Source: Singulisphaera sp. (GTDB lineage: Bacteria > Planctomycetota > Planctomycetia > Isosphaerales > Isosphaeraceae). Taken from it: a stretch of 55,399 nucleotides of DNA. The translations under genes were made by a program, and so were the position numbers. Within the stretch, counting starts at the first letter, position 1; every line of letters starts with the position of its first letter. The notes beneath the pieces were generated by a model. The model searched no databases. It was not told where the DNA came from and saw only the letters and a program-made list of their open reading frames with translations. This document shows, in pieces, positions 47,901-53,461 of this stretch. The stretch covers positions 1 through 55,399 of the forward strand of contig DAIDJG010000119.1 of the NCBI GenBank assembly GCA_027451445.1, in the 5' to 3' direction.

Positions 47901-49888
47901 GCCATGGAACGCCCGAAGCCAGCGGGACTTTCCCCACGGAAGGCGTGGCCCGCTCCTGGGGTGTTGAAAACACGGCATCCGAACGCGTAGAGGGTTCCAC
48001 CGGTTGTGTTTCGCAGTCGTTGCGGCGCGCAGCGGGCTCTCTTACTCCCTCCCCCCTTGTGGGGGAGGGCTGGGGTGGGGGGTTCCCGGCTTACACGACC
48101 GCACAGGCCACCCCCCACCCTAACCCTCCCCCACAAGGGGGGAGGGAACCACAAAATACAACAACGAGCCCAACCAAACCGGTTTCCATTCCAACCGGCC
48201 CCTGGTCGAGTTACGGCAACGACCCGCTTCGGGCTCTCGCCTTGCGGGCACTCGTGCCGAGTTTGCGAGAACATCTCAAGACACTTTTGCCCGATTATAT
48301 GATCCCGTCGCGATTCGTCGTGCTCGACGCTCTACCGATGACCCCCAACGGCAAGGTCGATCGCAAATCGCTCCCCTCCCCCGACCAGATCGGGGGCGAC
48401 CCGGACGGCCCGCACGTCGCCCCTCGGGACGAGACCGAAGAGCAACTTGCCGCGGTCTGGTGCGAGGTCCTCGGCCTTCCTCAGGTGGGCGTTCACGACA
48501 ACTTCTTTGACCTGGGGGGACACTCGCTCCAGGCCGTGCAGCTTGTGAGCCGCGCATCGAAGGCGTTCGGGCGGGAGCTTCCCGTCAAGTTGCTCTTCAT
48601 GCACCCCACGGTGGCCTCTCTGGCCGAGGCCATTAACTCGACGGAAGCGGTCTCGGCCGATCAGCCTGTGGTGCCGTTCGAAGCTCACCTGAAGACCCTG
48701 GATGGTCGTATCCACATCGAACGGCGGCCACTGCTTCCGCTGTTCGAGTCGGGGGCGATCGCGCCGGTCGACTCCGCCGCGATTGGGTACTTGCCCAGCG
48801 CCTTGCTCGGTTACACCGGGCTCTCGGCGTCGGCGATCATCGACGGTTGGTGCGGCAACCGTCCCATCGTGAGTGGCCTGTACCAGACGCCGATGGGCCG
48901 TATCGGATTGGTGCTGCTTCCGCGTTTCGACACGCAGCTTTACCAGGACGCCAGCGATCTTCTCAACGTGCTCGGCCAGGCACTCGACACCTGCCGCACG
49001 CTCGGTGCGCGGAATGTGTCGTTGACCGGACTACTCCCCTCGGCGACGCGCTACGGTGAGGCCCTGGCCGTTCCGGAGGGTCTGACGGTCACCCATGGGC
49101 ACGCGACCACGACCGCCGCGGTGATCCTTGCGATCCGCCGGATCCTGGCGGAGGCGGGCCGCGACCTGCGCTTCGAGCGTCTCGGCTGTCTGGGGCTGGG
49201 GTCCATCGGCACGGCCGTGCTGCGCACGCTCCTGGAGTGCCTGCCGCACCCCTCGGAGATCCGCCTCTGCGACGTGTACGGCAAGCGTTCCCAGTTACAC
49301 GAGCTACGACGCGAACTGATCGCAGAGCGGAGTTTCCTGGGCGCGATTCACGTCCTGGAGTCGTCCGGAACGTTGCCCGAGGCGTTGTACGATTCCACGT
49401 TGATTGTTGGCGCGACCAACGTGCCCGACGTCCTGGATGTCGACCGCCTGGCGCCCGGCACACTCCTTGTTGATGATTCCAGCCCGCACGCGTTCCGGCT
49501 CGACCGGGCCATGCAACGTGTGCGCACGCAACGCGACATCCTCTTCACCGAAGGGGGGACGTTGTACGCGCCGGAACCTTTGGAGTTGATCGCGTACGTT
49601 CCGGCGGGCCTGGAGCAGGTCACGCAGGCCGTGCCCGCGGAATTCTTTGCCAACTACGACGCGCATCAGATTACAGGCTGCGTGCTTTCCAGCTTGCTCT
49701 CGGTCGTGCGGCCTGAGCTGCCGCCGGTGGTGGGCGCGATCGGGCCGGAGACGTGCCTTGCCCATTACCAGGCACTCGAAGCGCTGGGGTTCGCGGCACC
49801 GGGGTTGCACTGCGGGAGCTTCGCGTTCGACGACGATTCCGTCCAGACCGTAAGACGCCGCTTCGGCGGAGAGGCACGAGCGACATGA
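35981..49888 (+). CDS. Three-module NRPS with two N-methyltransferases and AAR-like terminal domain
   Basis: The 4635-residue synthetase completes the peptide. Module 1: C from residue ~35, A ~490-1530 with serine code D-V-W-H-M-S-L-V-D-K, N-methyltransferase inserted after core A8 (~1017-1380, SAM motif LEIGCGTGLILFQ ~1078), PCP ~1561. Module 2: C ~1628, A ~2089-2610 with code D-V-G-E-L-A-S-I-D-K, near the ornithine code DVGEIGSIDK, PCP ~2657. Module 3: C ~2725, A ~3185-4125 with code D-I-L-Q-L-G-L-V-W-K, near glycine DILQLGLIWK, second methyltransferase (~3630-3977, LEIGCGTGLLLF), PCP ~4176 (GGHSLQAV). The last ~410 residues form a reductase-like domain (see separate entry). Three copies of one palindrome and one other palindrome are translated in frame. 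The ATG at 35981 is chosen because GAGG stands 5 bases upstream; GTG at 35975 would overlap that site. Its stop overlaps the exporter start (ATGA). Confidence 0.96.
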   Translation: MSTLSKPVAELSADEKRAMLAQLLRKKAGGARSFPLSFGQQRLWFLDQMVPGLAAYNVPLAARFSGQLDIDAFAASLNALVRRHDVLRTTFMAGPDGVPVQVVSPALNLEMPVSSVRDDDEVRRLATVEAQQPFDLKRGPLIRARLLRLSELEHVLLLTLHHIVADGWSLGVLLTDLMAFYEAKTTASRAVPTDLPIQYGDFAVWQRQSLQGDSLDRQLAYWKQRLAGATATLDLPTDHPRPAVQTFRGALCPFELTPGLVSAVRALSKREGCTPFMILLAAFEAVLHRYTGQDDLCVGTPIAGRNRAETEGLVGFFVNTLVLRGDLSGDPSFSALLARVREDCLGAYAHQELPFERLVEELRPERDLSRSALFQVLFVYQNAPLPKLEFGNLKVSSWDVDSGTSKFDLSLFIVEQNEGLRGTLEYSTELFEPATAARLVGHLCTLLEAAATDPHQRLSDLPMLTSAEHRELNRWNETQVNYAQEYVLNALFEQQARRTPDAEAVRYEGQVLSYRELDHRAQHLAAVLQQLGVGPDTPVAVAMERSLELVVALLGILKAGGAYVPLDPDYPRDRLDFMLHDAGTDVLITQSHLREQLPSHQGEVLCLDTGWGATREQAFNGSPGAGWTEAPRDSVAFPSPCATETLALSPPVGEGWGGGIASPLAVRTPHPNPPPQGGRETEARATGATKPFTSPTLNPEHLAYVIYTSGSTGRPKGAQNSHRAICNRLLWMQDAYRLTPNDTVLQKTPYSFDVSVWEFFWPLITGARLVLARPGGHKDPGYLADLIEAEHVSVCHFVPSMLEAFLTESTLDRRCASLRDVMCSGEALSYELQERFFERVGARLHNLYGPTEAAVDVTYWECRRNDTRRVVPIGRPIANIHMHVLDGAGRETPVGVPGELHIGGVGLARGYHNRPELTAEKFVHHGQLGRLYRTGDLGRWLADGSLEYLGRLDHQVKLRGFRVELGEIEAVLCEQPGVRASVVLAREDVPGDKRLVAYVVPDANAPTETSDGRTEQIAQWQAVWEDTYSQNAANGDATFNTIGWNSSYTGLPFSAEEMREWLDTTVARILALRPTRVLEIGCGTGLILFQVAPHCERYVGLDFSEKTLCRLQEHVTRSGLDHVDLLRRAAHEIDDLDGFDTVIINSVTQYFPGIHYFVRVLECAAQALGSGGRIFLGDLRNVRLLDAFHASVQLQRAPASLAREQVRARARANAAHERELLIDPALFEALRGYIPSIDRVEIQLKTGRQHNELTRFRYDAVLHVNETAGDDGHVAIMDWQAQTRTVDDVRRLLQEEPALCVRRVPNARLTNEMMTLDLLSAPDGPATADDLRAALRDVDTEGWDPDEFRALGRELGLDVEVRWSESGGDGCFDVDFRRTLDTRCGRGVTHRPPCAERALPPSPLVGEGRGGGIASPVAVRTPHPSPPPQGGREQEAGGIGLHSSSASGGKYLSDKRSEDWSSFANDPLCGKTARDLVPRLREILKARLPEYMVPSAYVVVENLPLSPNGKVDRKVLPAPEQSRPELGESYVAPRTPIEQSLADLWAGVLGVERVGVNDNFFELGGHSLLATQVISRLRKLLQVELPLRVFFEAPTVAALAERVEAERQAALGLPAAPLRPVARDGELPLSFGQETFWFLDQLEPGSPVFNIDVAVRLRGPLNVSAVEQAINEVVRRHETLRTTFHAVDGRPVAEVAAFSPISVPVTDLAGLPDALAEARKLAEEESRRPFDLERGPLFRVRLLRIAPEDHAGLLTVHHSVFDGWSLGVFLREVGLLYQAACAGTTTRLPALDIQYADYAHWQRQWLESGLMADQLTYWKTQLAGPLPILELPTDRPRPAARSFRGARRMAIIPSPLTEAVQALARREGCTLYMVLLAAFKALLARYSGQLDLCVGTPIAGRNRAETEGLIGFFVNTLVLRTDLSGNPSFRELLHRVREVALEAYAHQELPFEMLVQTLRPERDLSHSALFQVMFILQNAPLKIPNIAGLTSGPLVELADNGTSKFDLTLTMMEGTAGLTGTVEYNTDLFDDTTIERFLGHYQTLLEAIVADAEIRLARIGLLSPAERRQIDTWKGAAASYPTGACIHELFEAQALRTPDEVAVIAGASALTYDALNRRANQLAHQLRALGVGPEVPVGLYLDRTPHLLVAVMGVLKAGGAYVPLDPAYPGERLAAVIEDSGVPVLVTEQARAGELPVGNACLLFIDEEADVTASVENLEVAPIPSASARRLTNGRELRVDFRSAKENLSRSESRLSAQNLAYVIYTSGSTGRPKGVMVEHGSLCNAYHAWNDAYGLSTEVKRHLQMASCAFDVFTGDWVRALASGGTLVLCPREVLLEPAKLYDLMLRERIDCAEFVPAVLRALVQYLEETGGSLDFMRLLVAGSDVWYAGEAQTLRRLCDQRTRLVNSYGLTEATIDSTFHEIDARDLPDDRTVPIGRPFANTEMRILDRDMQPTPVGVPGELYVGGPGLARGYARSPGLTASKFVPDPFNDDPGARLFRTGDLARFLPDGTIELLGRSDDQVKIRGYRIELGEIEAVLGQHPVLQQVAVVARNSGPGSKRLVAYVAADEPRPSAHELRAFLRDKLPDYMVPSSFLVLDRLPLTPNGKIDRRSLPAEPDDASIATAYVAPRTPVEELVADVWARVLGVERVGAEDNFFDLGGHSLLATQVISRLSQACQVELPLRRLFETPTVQGLAESIEVARRAGRRPQPPLRPRPPGESAPLSFAQQRLWFLDRFEPESPFYNIPAAARLSGELNVDALKRALREIVKRHEILRTTFQDVDGKPVATVTPEFDVPLPVVDVSGLQEPQVEARRLAQFEAQRPFALDCGPMLRTVLFKLAPREHVVVLVMHHVASDGWSMGVFFRELMALYGAFTQGYSPALPPLPVQYGDYAAWQRNWLQDEPLEEQLAYWKSRLANAPAALELPTDRPRPPLQSVRGGTEPLRLPPVLHAKLKELCRREGCTLHMALLAVFQTLLHRYSGQEDISVGTPVAGRTRPELEGLIGFFVNTLVLRTDLSENPTFEELLERVRETALGAYAHQDVPFELVVEALQPQRDLSRTPLFQVMFILQNTPRPPADLPGLVLSPIEADSGTAKFDLTLALAETEQGLAGNLEYNTDLFDPSTARRLLSHFQNLLESAVAHPAQPISKLAMLDGAERRKILVDWNATAAPLPKAVAVHQLFEEQAERTPDAVALGFGAERFSYRELNERANRLAHHLRRLLEESCAQRENEIRPVTSPLVALCVERSPEMVVALLAILKAGAGYVPLDPSWPEERLAFMRDDAGAVLAITEESLAELWEELDSYPTTNPATVATSEALAYVIYTSGSTGRPKGVEISHGALINFLASMRRQPGLVADDTLLAVTTLSFDIAALEIFLPLTVGASVHIVPREVAQDGPRLAETLSLTGATVMQATPATWRMLVESGWEGSPGLKVLCGGESLSRELGQQLLARSASVWNLYGPTETTVWSTLQRVVENQPISIGRPIANTQVYVVDGHGQPVPEGVPGELLIGGAGVARGYHGRPELTAQKFIDDPFSGRPGARLYRTGDRVRWLADGTLEYLGRIDHQVKIRGFRIEPGEIEAAVRQHPGVSQAVVHAIEDRQGDKRLVAYVVADMSQPGIEAEHVAHWQDVWNQAYVAPSDTAFNTSGWNSSFTGRPYDEAEMREWVDRTVERIEALEPCRILEIGCGTGLLLFRLIPHCAEYTATDVSAEALATVQDRLASEEYSATLLQRTADDFKGIDAGSFDAVVLNSVIQYFPSMDYLARVLEGAVASVRPGGFVFVGDVRNKCLIDAFHATVLHHKDSGSLAQADALDRVRRSAARESELLVEPAFFDALKICLPAITRVDALLKRGTHMNEMNTFRYDVILHVGGEAVPSVEPVWLDYGRQPWSPSEVETLLNDERTALLAIANVPNARIPVEVRTLLREDALPAVDPEEFWALGDRLPYSVFMRWSPNDDSGRFDVVFRRHGTPEASGTFPTEGVARSWGVENTASERVEGSTGCVSQSLRRAAGSLTPSPLVGEGWGGGFPAYTTAQATPHPNPPPQGGREPQNTTTSPTKPVSIPTGPWSSYGNDPLRALALRALVPSLREHLKTLLPDYMIPSRFVVLDALPMTPNGKVDRKSLPSPDQIGGDPDGPHVAPRDETEEQLAAVWCEVLGLPQVGVHDNFFDLGGHSLQAVQLVSRASKAFGRELPVKLLFMHPTVASLAEAINSTEAVSADQPVVPFEAHLKTLDGRIHIERRPLLPLFESGAIAPVDSAAIGYLPSALLGYTGLSASAIIDGWCGNRPIVSGLYQTPMGRIGLVLLPRFDTQLYQDASDLLNVLGQALDTCRTLGARNVSLTGLLPSATRYGEALAVPEGLTVTHGHATTTAAVILAIRRILAEAGRDLRFERLGCLGLGSIGTAVLRTLLECLPHPSEIRLCDVYGKRSQLHELRRELIAERSFLGAIHVLESSGTLPEALYDSTLIVGATNVPDVLDVDRLAPGTLLVDDSSPHAFRLDRAMQRVRTQRDILFTEGGTLYAPEPLELIAYVPAGLEQVTQAVPAEFFANYDAHQITGCVLSSLLSVVRPELPPVVGAIGPETCLAHYQALEALGFAAPGLHCGSFAFDDDSVQTVRRRFGGEARAT
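37922..38018 (+). repeat. In-frame palindromic element, copy 2
   Basis: Arms 37922-37957 and 37983-38018 are complementary apart from a few positions, with a 25-base loop. It sits at the same place before YTSGSTG, and in the same frame, as copy 1, inside the serine A domain of module 1 of the second NRPS. The flanking residues (CATETLA before, GRETEA after) are shared with copy 1, so these two copies probably spread by module duplication rather than by separate insertion. Confidence 0.93.
40181..40277 (+). repeat. In-frame palindromic element, copy 3
   Basis: Arms 40181-40216 and 40242-40277, loop 25 bases. It lies between the end of the first N-methyltransferase domain and the last piece of the A domain (A9-A10). 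Translation is PSPLVGEGRGGG ... RTPHPSPPPQGGRE, the same frame as the other copies. Confidence 0.93.
42691..42747 (+). repeat. Perfect 27-bp palindrome of another family, in frame
   Basis: Positions 42691-42717 are repeated exactly in inverted orientation at 42721-42747 around a 3-base AAA loop, giving 57 bases or 19 codons (translated around VDFRSAKENLSRSESRL). It lies in the Orn-like A domain just before NLAYVIYTSGSTG, the hinge position also used by copies 1 and 2 of the other palindrome. The sequence (arm begins GAGAGTCGACTTTCGC) is unrelated to the other four. Confidence 0.95.
48047..48146 (+). repeat. In-frame palindromic element, copy 4
   Basis: Arms 48047-48082 and 48111-48146 with a 28-base loop, exactly 3 bases longer than the other copies, so the frame is kept. 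It lies after the second N-methyltransferase and before the end of the glycine A domain, the same architectural place as copy 3. The loop sequence is different (FPAYTTAQA instead of IASPxAV), which suggests an independent insertion. Confidence 0.93.
48660..49885 (+). other. AAR-like reductase domain at the NRPS C-terminus
   Basis: This is about 410 residues following the last PCP. It has GLTVTHGHATTTAAVILAIR (His near 4372), a Rossmann motif LGLGSIGTAVLRTLL (~4405), GTLLVDDSSPHAF, DILFTEGGTLY and ITGCVLSSLLSVV followed by CLAHYQALEALGF. Order and spacing match cyanobacterial acyl-ACP reductase: TTGNTHTAYVICR, VGATGDIGSAVCRWL, CVLIDGGYPKN, MFACFAEAMLLEFEG, IEKMEAIGEA. Cys4567 aligns with the AAR catalytic Cys (Cys294 in the Synechococcus PCC 7942 enzyme as I remember it). 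There is no GxSxG thioesterase motif and no N-terminal TGxxGFLG of SDR reductase domains. I infer NAD(P)H-dependent release of the peptide as an aldehyde; the match is by eye and untested. Confidence 0.62.
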
Positions 49889-51513
49889 GTCTCATCCGGC
49901 TGCTCTTACGAGGGTCGCGGTGGACCGTCTTCGTGGCCACAGCCGCCGGCTTCGTCGCGGGTGCTGCGGGCGTTGGACTGATCGCACTCATCCAGCAAAC
50001 GCTCGCGAGCGACAACCTCCGCCCGAGGCAAGCGGCCTGGAGCTTCGCGGGGCTTTGCCTCCTGGTGTTGCTGACCCGCGCCTCATCCCAGGCCCTCTTG
50101 ATTCGCCTGTCGCAGCGCTCGGTCAACGGACTCTACGTCCGGCTGAGCCGAGCGATCATGGCCCTCCCGCTGCGCCAAATCGAGACCCTCGGCACGCACC
50201 GCCTTCTGGCGACGTTAACGGAAGACGTCCCCGCCATTGCCGCCGCGCTGCTGGGCCTGCCGATCCTGGGGATCAACAGCGCCATCCTGATCTGTTGTTT
50301 TGGCTATATGGGCTGGCTTTCTCCGCTCTTGCTCGCCGGTGTGCTGGGTTTTTTGGTGTTGGGCGTGCTGAGCTACCAGCTTCCGGTCTGCGCGGCCCTC
50401 AACCATCTCCAGCGGGCCAGGCTGGAGCACGATACGCTCATGAAATGCTTCCACGGCCTGACCGAAGGGGCCAAGGAGCTCAAGGTCAACAATGCCCGCC
50501 GCGAAGCGTTTCTGACCGGGCATCTGGAGGCAACGGCCGCGCGGCTGCGCGATCGGAACATCGCGGGGATGACGATCTACGCCGCCGCCGGTGCCTGGGG
50601 CCAGCTTTTGTTCTTGATCTGCATCGGCCTCCTGCTCTTCGCGCTTCCCAGTCCGGTTCGCGTGTCGCCCTCGGTGATCACCGGATTCGTGATGACGATC
50701 CTCTACTGTGTGGCACCCGTCGAAACGATCATGACGTGGCTCCCCATCATCGGCCGAGCGCGCGTTGCGCTGCGGGCCGTCGAGGATCTGAACCTGTCCG
50801 CACTTCCGAGCGAGCCGGAAGGCGCTGCGATCCGCCACGAGTTTCACAGCCTCGAGCTCGATGGGATCACGCACGCCTATCCACGCGCCGACGACGAGGG
50901 CTTCGTGCTCGGTCCGCTCGACCTCAGCCTGAGGCCCGGCGAAGTGACCTTCCTCGTCGGGGGCAACGGGAGCGGCAAGACGACGCTCGCAAAACTCATC
51001 GTCGGCCTCTATGAGCCAGCGTCCGGCACGATCCGGCTCAATGGACACCGACTGATGGAACTCGAACCGTACCGGCAGCTCTTTTCCGTCGTGTTCGCTG
51101 ACACATACCTGTTCGAACACATTCTCGGAATGGAAAGTGCAGGGTTGGATGCGCGTGCGCGTGGTTACCTGGGTCTTCTCGACCTGAGCCACAAGGTCCG
51201 GATCGCCGATGGGAGGCTGTCGACCACCGATCTGTCGCACGGCCAGCGTAAGCGACTCGCGCTGCTCACGGCCTACCTCGAGGATCGGCCCATCTACGTC
51301 TTCGACGAGTGGGCCGCCGACCAGGACCCGCGCTTCAAGGATTTCTTTTACACGCGCCTGTTGCCCGAGCTCAAAGCGCGAGGCAAGGCCGTGCTCGTGA
51401 TCAGCCACGACGACCGTTACTTCCACGTGGCGGATACTCTCATCAAGCTCGATTCCGGAATGCTGGAAGAGGCGAGGCCGACGCATGACCCAGACCTGTG
51501 CAAATTCCCTTGA
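49885..51513 (+). CDS. Cyclic-peptide/lipopeptide ABC exporter (SyrD/PvdE type)
   Basis: The 542-residue half transporter has six membrane segments (residues ~10-320) and a C-terminal ATPase: Walker A VGGNGSGKTTLAK, signature LSHGQRKRLALLTAYL and Walker B PIYVFDEWAADQDPRFKDFFY. The DEWAADQDP stretch is characteristic of the exporters that move NRPS siderophores and lipopeptides across the inner membrane. The start ATG at 49885 overlaps the NRPS stop, so the genes are coupled. The frame is open further upstream, but only within the NRPS. It probably exports the lipopeptide or its precursor to the periplasm. Confidence 0.93.
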   Translation: MSLIRLLLRGSRWTVFVATAAGFVAGAAGVGLIALIQQTLASDNLRPRQAAWSFAGLCLLVLLTRASSQALLIRLSQRSVNGLYVRLSRAIMALPLRQIETLGTHRLLATLTEDVPAIAAALLGLPILGINSAILICCFGYMGWLSPLLLAGVLGFLVLGVLSYQLPVCAALNHLQRARLEHDTLMKCFHGLTEGAKELKVNNARREAFLTGHLEATAARLRDRNIAGMTIYAAAGAWGQLLFLICIGLLLFALPSPVRVSPSVITGFVMTILYCVAPVETIMTWLPIIGRARVALRAVEDLNLSALPSEPEGAAIRHEFHSLELDGITHAYPRADDEGFVLGPLDLSLRPGEVTFLVGGNGSGKTTLAKLIVGLYEPASGTIRLNGHRLMELEPYRQLFSVVFADTYLFEHILGMESAGLDARARGYLGLLDLSHKVRIADGRLSTTDLSHGQRKRLALLTAYLEDRPIYVFDEWAADQDPRFKDFFYTRLLPELKARGKAVLVISHDDRYFHVADTLIKLDSGMLEEARPTHDPDLCKFP

Positions 51514-52309
51514 CCGCTGGCTTCCCACCATCCGGCGCCCTTCGCGCGGCGGGATGCGCCTGTTTTGCTTCCCGTATGCCGGCGGCGGTGCGTCGGTGTT
51601 CCGCGACTGGACCGCAGCGCTAAGCGACTCGGTTCAGGTCTGCCCCGTGCAGCTTCCCGGACGCGAAACGCGCTTCGGCGAGCCACCCTTCACGCGGTTA
51701 CCGAATTTGATCGCAGCTCTCGCCGAGTCACTCAACCATTACGTCGACCAGCCCTTCGCGCTCTTCGGACACAGCCTGGGCGCTTTGGTCGCGTTTGAGC
51801 TGGCCCGGAACTTGTGCCGGCAAGGGCGCCGTGCACCCGTCCATCTCTTTGTGTCGGGATGCCGGGCGCCCCATCTCGCCCATACGGATCGTTGGGCGCA
51901 CACGCTGCCCGACGGTGCCTTTCGCGATGAGCTCCGACGGCTCAATGGGACTCCCGCCGAGTTGCTCGACAACGACGAGTTGATGGACCTTCTCTTACCA
52001 ACCCTGCGTGCCGACTTCGCACTCTTCGAGACGTACGACTATCGGAGCGGGTCGCCGCTGCGGTGCCCCATTACGGCCCTGGGAGGGCGTGACGACGAGG
52101 GGATCACGCGTGAGGATCTCGATGCCTGGCACACGCACACGCGCGCCCGATTTCAGCGCCGCGTGTTGCCCGGCGATCACTTTTTCCTTCGCAACGCACA
52201 GACCCTGGTTTGGGACGAGATCCGGTGTGGGTTGAGTCGGGCGATGTTCAGTCCCTACGACGTCGGTCCCGTGCTCGTTTCTCAAGCGGCGGTGGCCGCG
52301 AGTGCCTGA
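51485..52309 (+). CDS. Type II thioesterase
   Basis: The 274-residue alpha/beta hydrolase (GrsT/SrfD type) removes wrong or stalled acyl groups from carrier domains. It shows LFCFPYAGGGASVFRDW at the oxyanion site, nucleophile Ser in FGHSLGALVAFELAR (~residue 98), a candidate Asp near GGRDDEGIT and the His in LPGDHFFLRN. The N-terminus overlaps the exporter gene by 29 bases. As no NRPS here has an integrated thioesterase, it is the only thioesterase of the operon. Editing is the usual job; a part in release cannot be excluded. Confidence 0.93.
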   Translation: MTQTCANSLDRWLPTIRRPSRGGMRLFCFPYAGGGASVFRDWTAALSDSVQVCPVQLPGRETRFGEPPFTRLPNLIAALAESLNHYVDQPFALFGHSLGALVAFELARNLCRQGRRAPVHLFVSGCRAPHLAHTDRWAHTLPDGAFRDELRRLNGTPAELLDNDELMDLLLPTLRADFALFETYDYRSGSPLRCPITALGGRDDEGITREDLDAWHTHTRARFQRRVLPGDHFFLRNAQTLVWDEIRCGLSRAMFSPYDVGPVLVSQAAVAASA

Positions 52310-52332
52310 GAACTTCCGACTGAGGAGCGCGC

Positions 52333-53451
52333 GTGAGCTACTCATTGACCACGATCTGGCATGAGCGGAAGCGGTTCCTACCGGGGATCGTCGCGGTCGC
52401 GTTCAGTACGTTGCTCATTCTGTTTCAAGGGGGGCTGCTGGTCGGTCAATTCTCATTGACCTCGACCCCGATCGACCACACGCGCGCCGATCTTTGGGTC
52501 GGCCATCCCATGAACCTGAGCGTCGACCTCGGACGGCCGATTCCGGAGCGCTGGCTGTGTCAGGTCGCGGTGCAGCCCGAAGTCGTTCAGGTCGAGACGT
52601 ACGTCATTGGTCTGATCGTGGTCGACCGGCTCGATGGACGATCGGAGTTGTGTACGGTCATCGGTTCGGCGCTGGGGGACAACTCGCTGGGGGCCGTGCG
52701 CGAGCTGACTCCTGAGCTGCGCGGGCTCCTGACTGAGCCGGGCTCCGTGGTCGCGGACGAGACGGAACTGGGCCGATTGGGTTTCGAGCGCGTCGGCGAC
52801 GTGGCGGAGGTCCTGGGAAAACGCGTGCGGCTGGTCGGAGTCGTGCAGGGTCTCAAGAGCCTGGCCGCGCCCTATCTGTTTTGCTCGGTGCAAACCGCGC
52901 GCATCCTGTTCTCCGGCATCGAACAGGATCAGACGATCTTCATCCTCGGACGCTGCCAGGACCCGGCCAACGCCTCGGCGGTCGTTCAGCGTCTGCGGAA
53001 GGAGCATTATCTCTCGGCGTTCACGAGCGATGGTTTCTCGAACCAAACGCGCATCCACTGGATGACCGCCACCAAGGCGGGCCTGGCCGCGGTGTGGTCG
53101 GCCATCCTGGGGCTGTTGATCGGCCTGGTGATCACGAGCCAGACCCTGTACGCCGCCACGGCATCGGCCTGGCGCGAATACGCAGTGCTCGAGGCACTCG
53201 GCATCCCCACCTGGCGCATGGGCATGACGGTTCTGGCCCAATCGTTCTGGATCGGGACGCTGGGGCTCGCCGTGGCGGTCCCGGTATCGCTGGGATTGGG
53301 AGAACTGCTCGGCCTGGTCAACATCAAGGTGCTCTTTCCCATCTGGCTGATCGGGCCGTCAGCGGCCCTGACGATGATCACGGTCCTGCTGTCGGGCCTG
53401 TTTGCCATGCGCTCGTTGCGCCTGGTTCAACCGGCGGAGTTGTTGCGCTGA
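52333..53451 (+). CDS. ABC permease, DevC/FtsX type
   Basis: The 372-residue permease has the MacB/DevC layout: one N-terminal membrane segment (FLPGIVAVAFSTLLILFQGG), a periplasmic domain of ~230 residues, and three C-terminal segments of the FtsX domain (AAVWSAILGLLIGLVITSQTL; FWIGTLGLAVAVPVSLGLGE; PSAALTMITVLLSGLFAM). The end RSLRLVQPAELLR is typical of DevC-like proteins. The GTG start at 52333 is preceded by GAGGAG. Together with the next two genes it would form a tripartite exporter similar to cyanobacterial DevBCA glycolipid exporters. Confidence 0.9.
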   Translation: MSYSLTTIWHERKRFLPGIVAVAFSTLLILFQGGLLVGQFSLTSTPIDHTRADLWVGHPMNLSVDLGRPIPERWLCQVAVQPEVVQVETYVIGLIVVDRLDGRSELCTVIGSALGDNSLGAVRELTPELRGLLTEPGSVVADETELGRLGFERVGDVAEVLGKRVRLVGVVQGLKSLAAPYLFCSVQTARILFSGIEQDQTIFILGRCQDPANASAVVQRLRKEHYLSAFTSDGFSNQTRIHWMTATKAGLAAVWSAILGLLIGLVITSQTLYAATASAWREYAVLEALGIPTWRMGMTVLAQSFWIGTLGLAVAVPVSLGLGELLGLVNIKVLFPIWLIGPSAALTMITVLLSGLFAMRSLRLVQPAELLR

Positions 53452-53461
53452 GGTGTTGCGC

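Noticed and set aside
48660-49885. Terminal thioesterase or SDR-type reductase domain
   Set aside because: There is no GxSxG nucleophile motif. The Rossmann glycines lie in the middle of the domain and not at its start, and no YxxxK is placed as in SDR domains.
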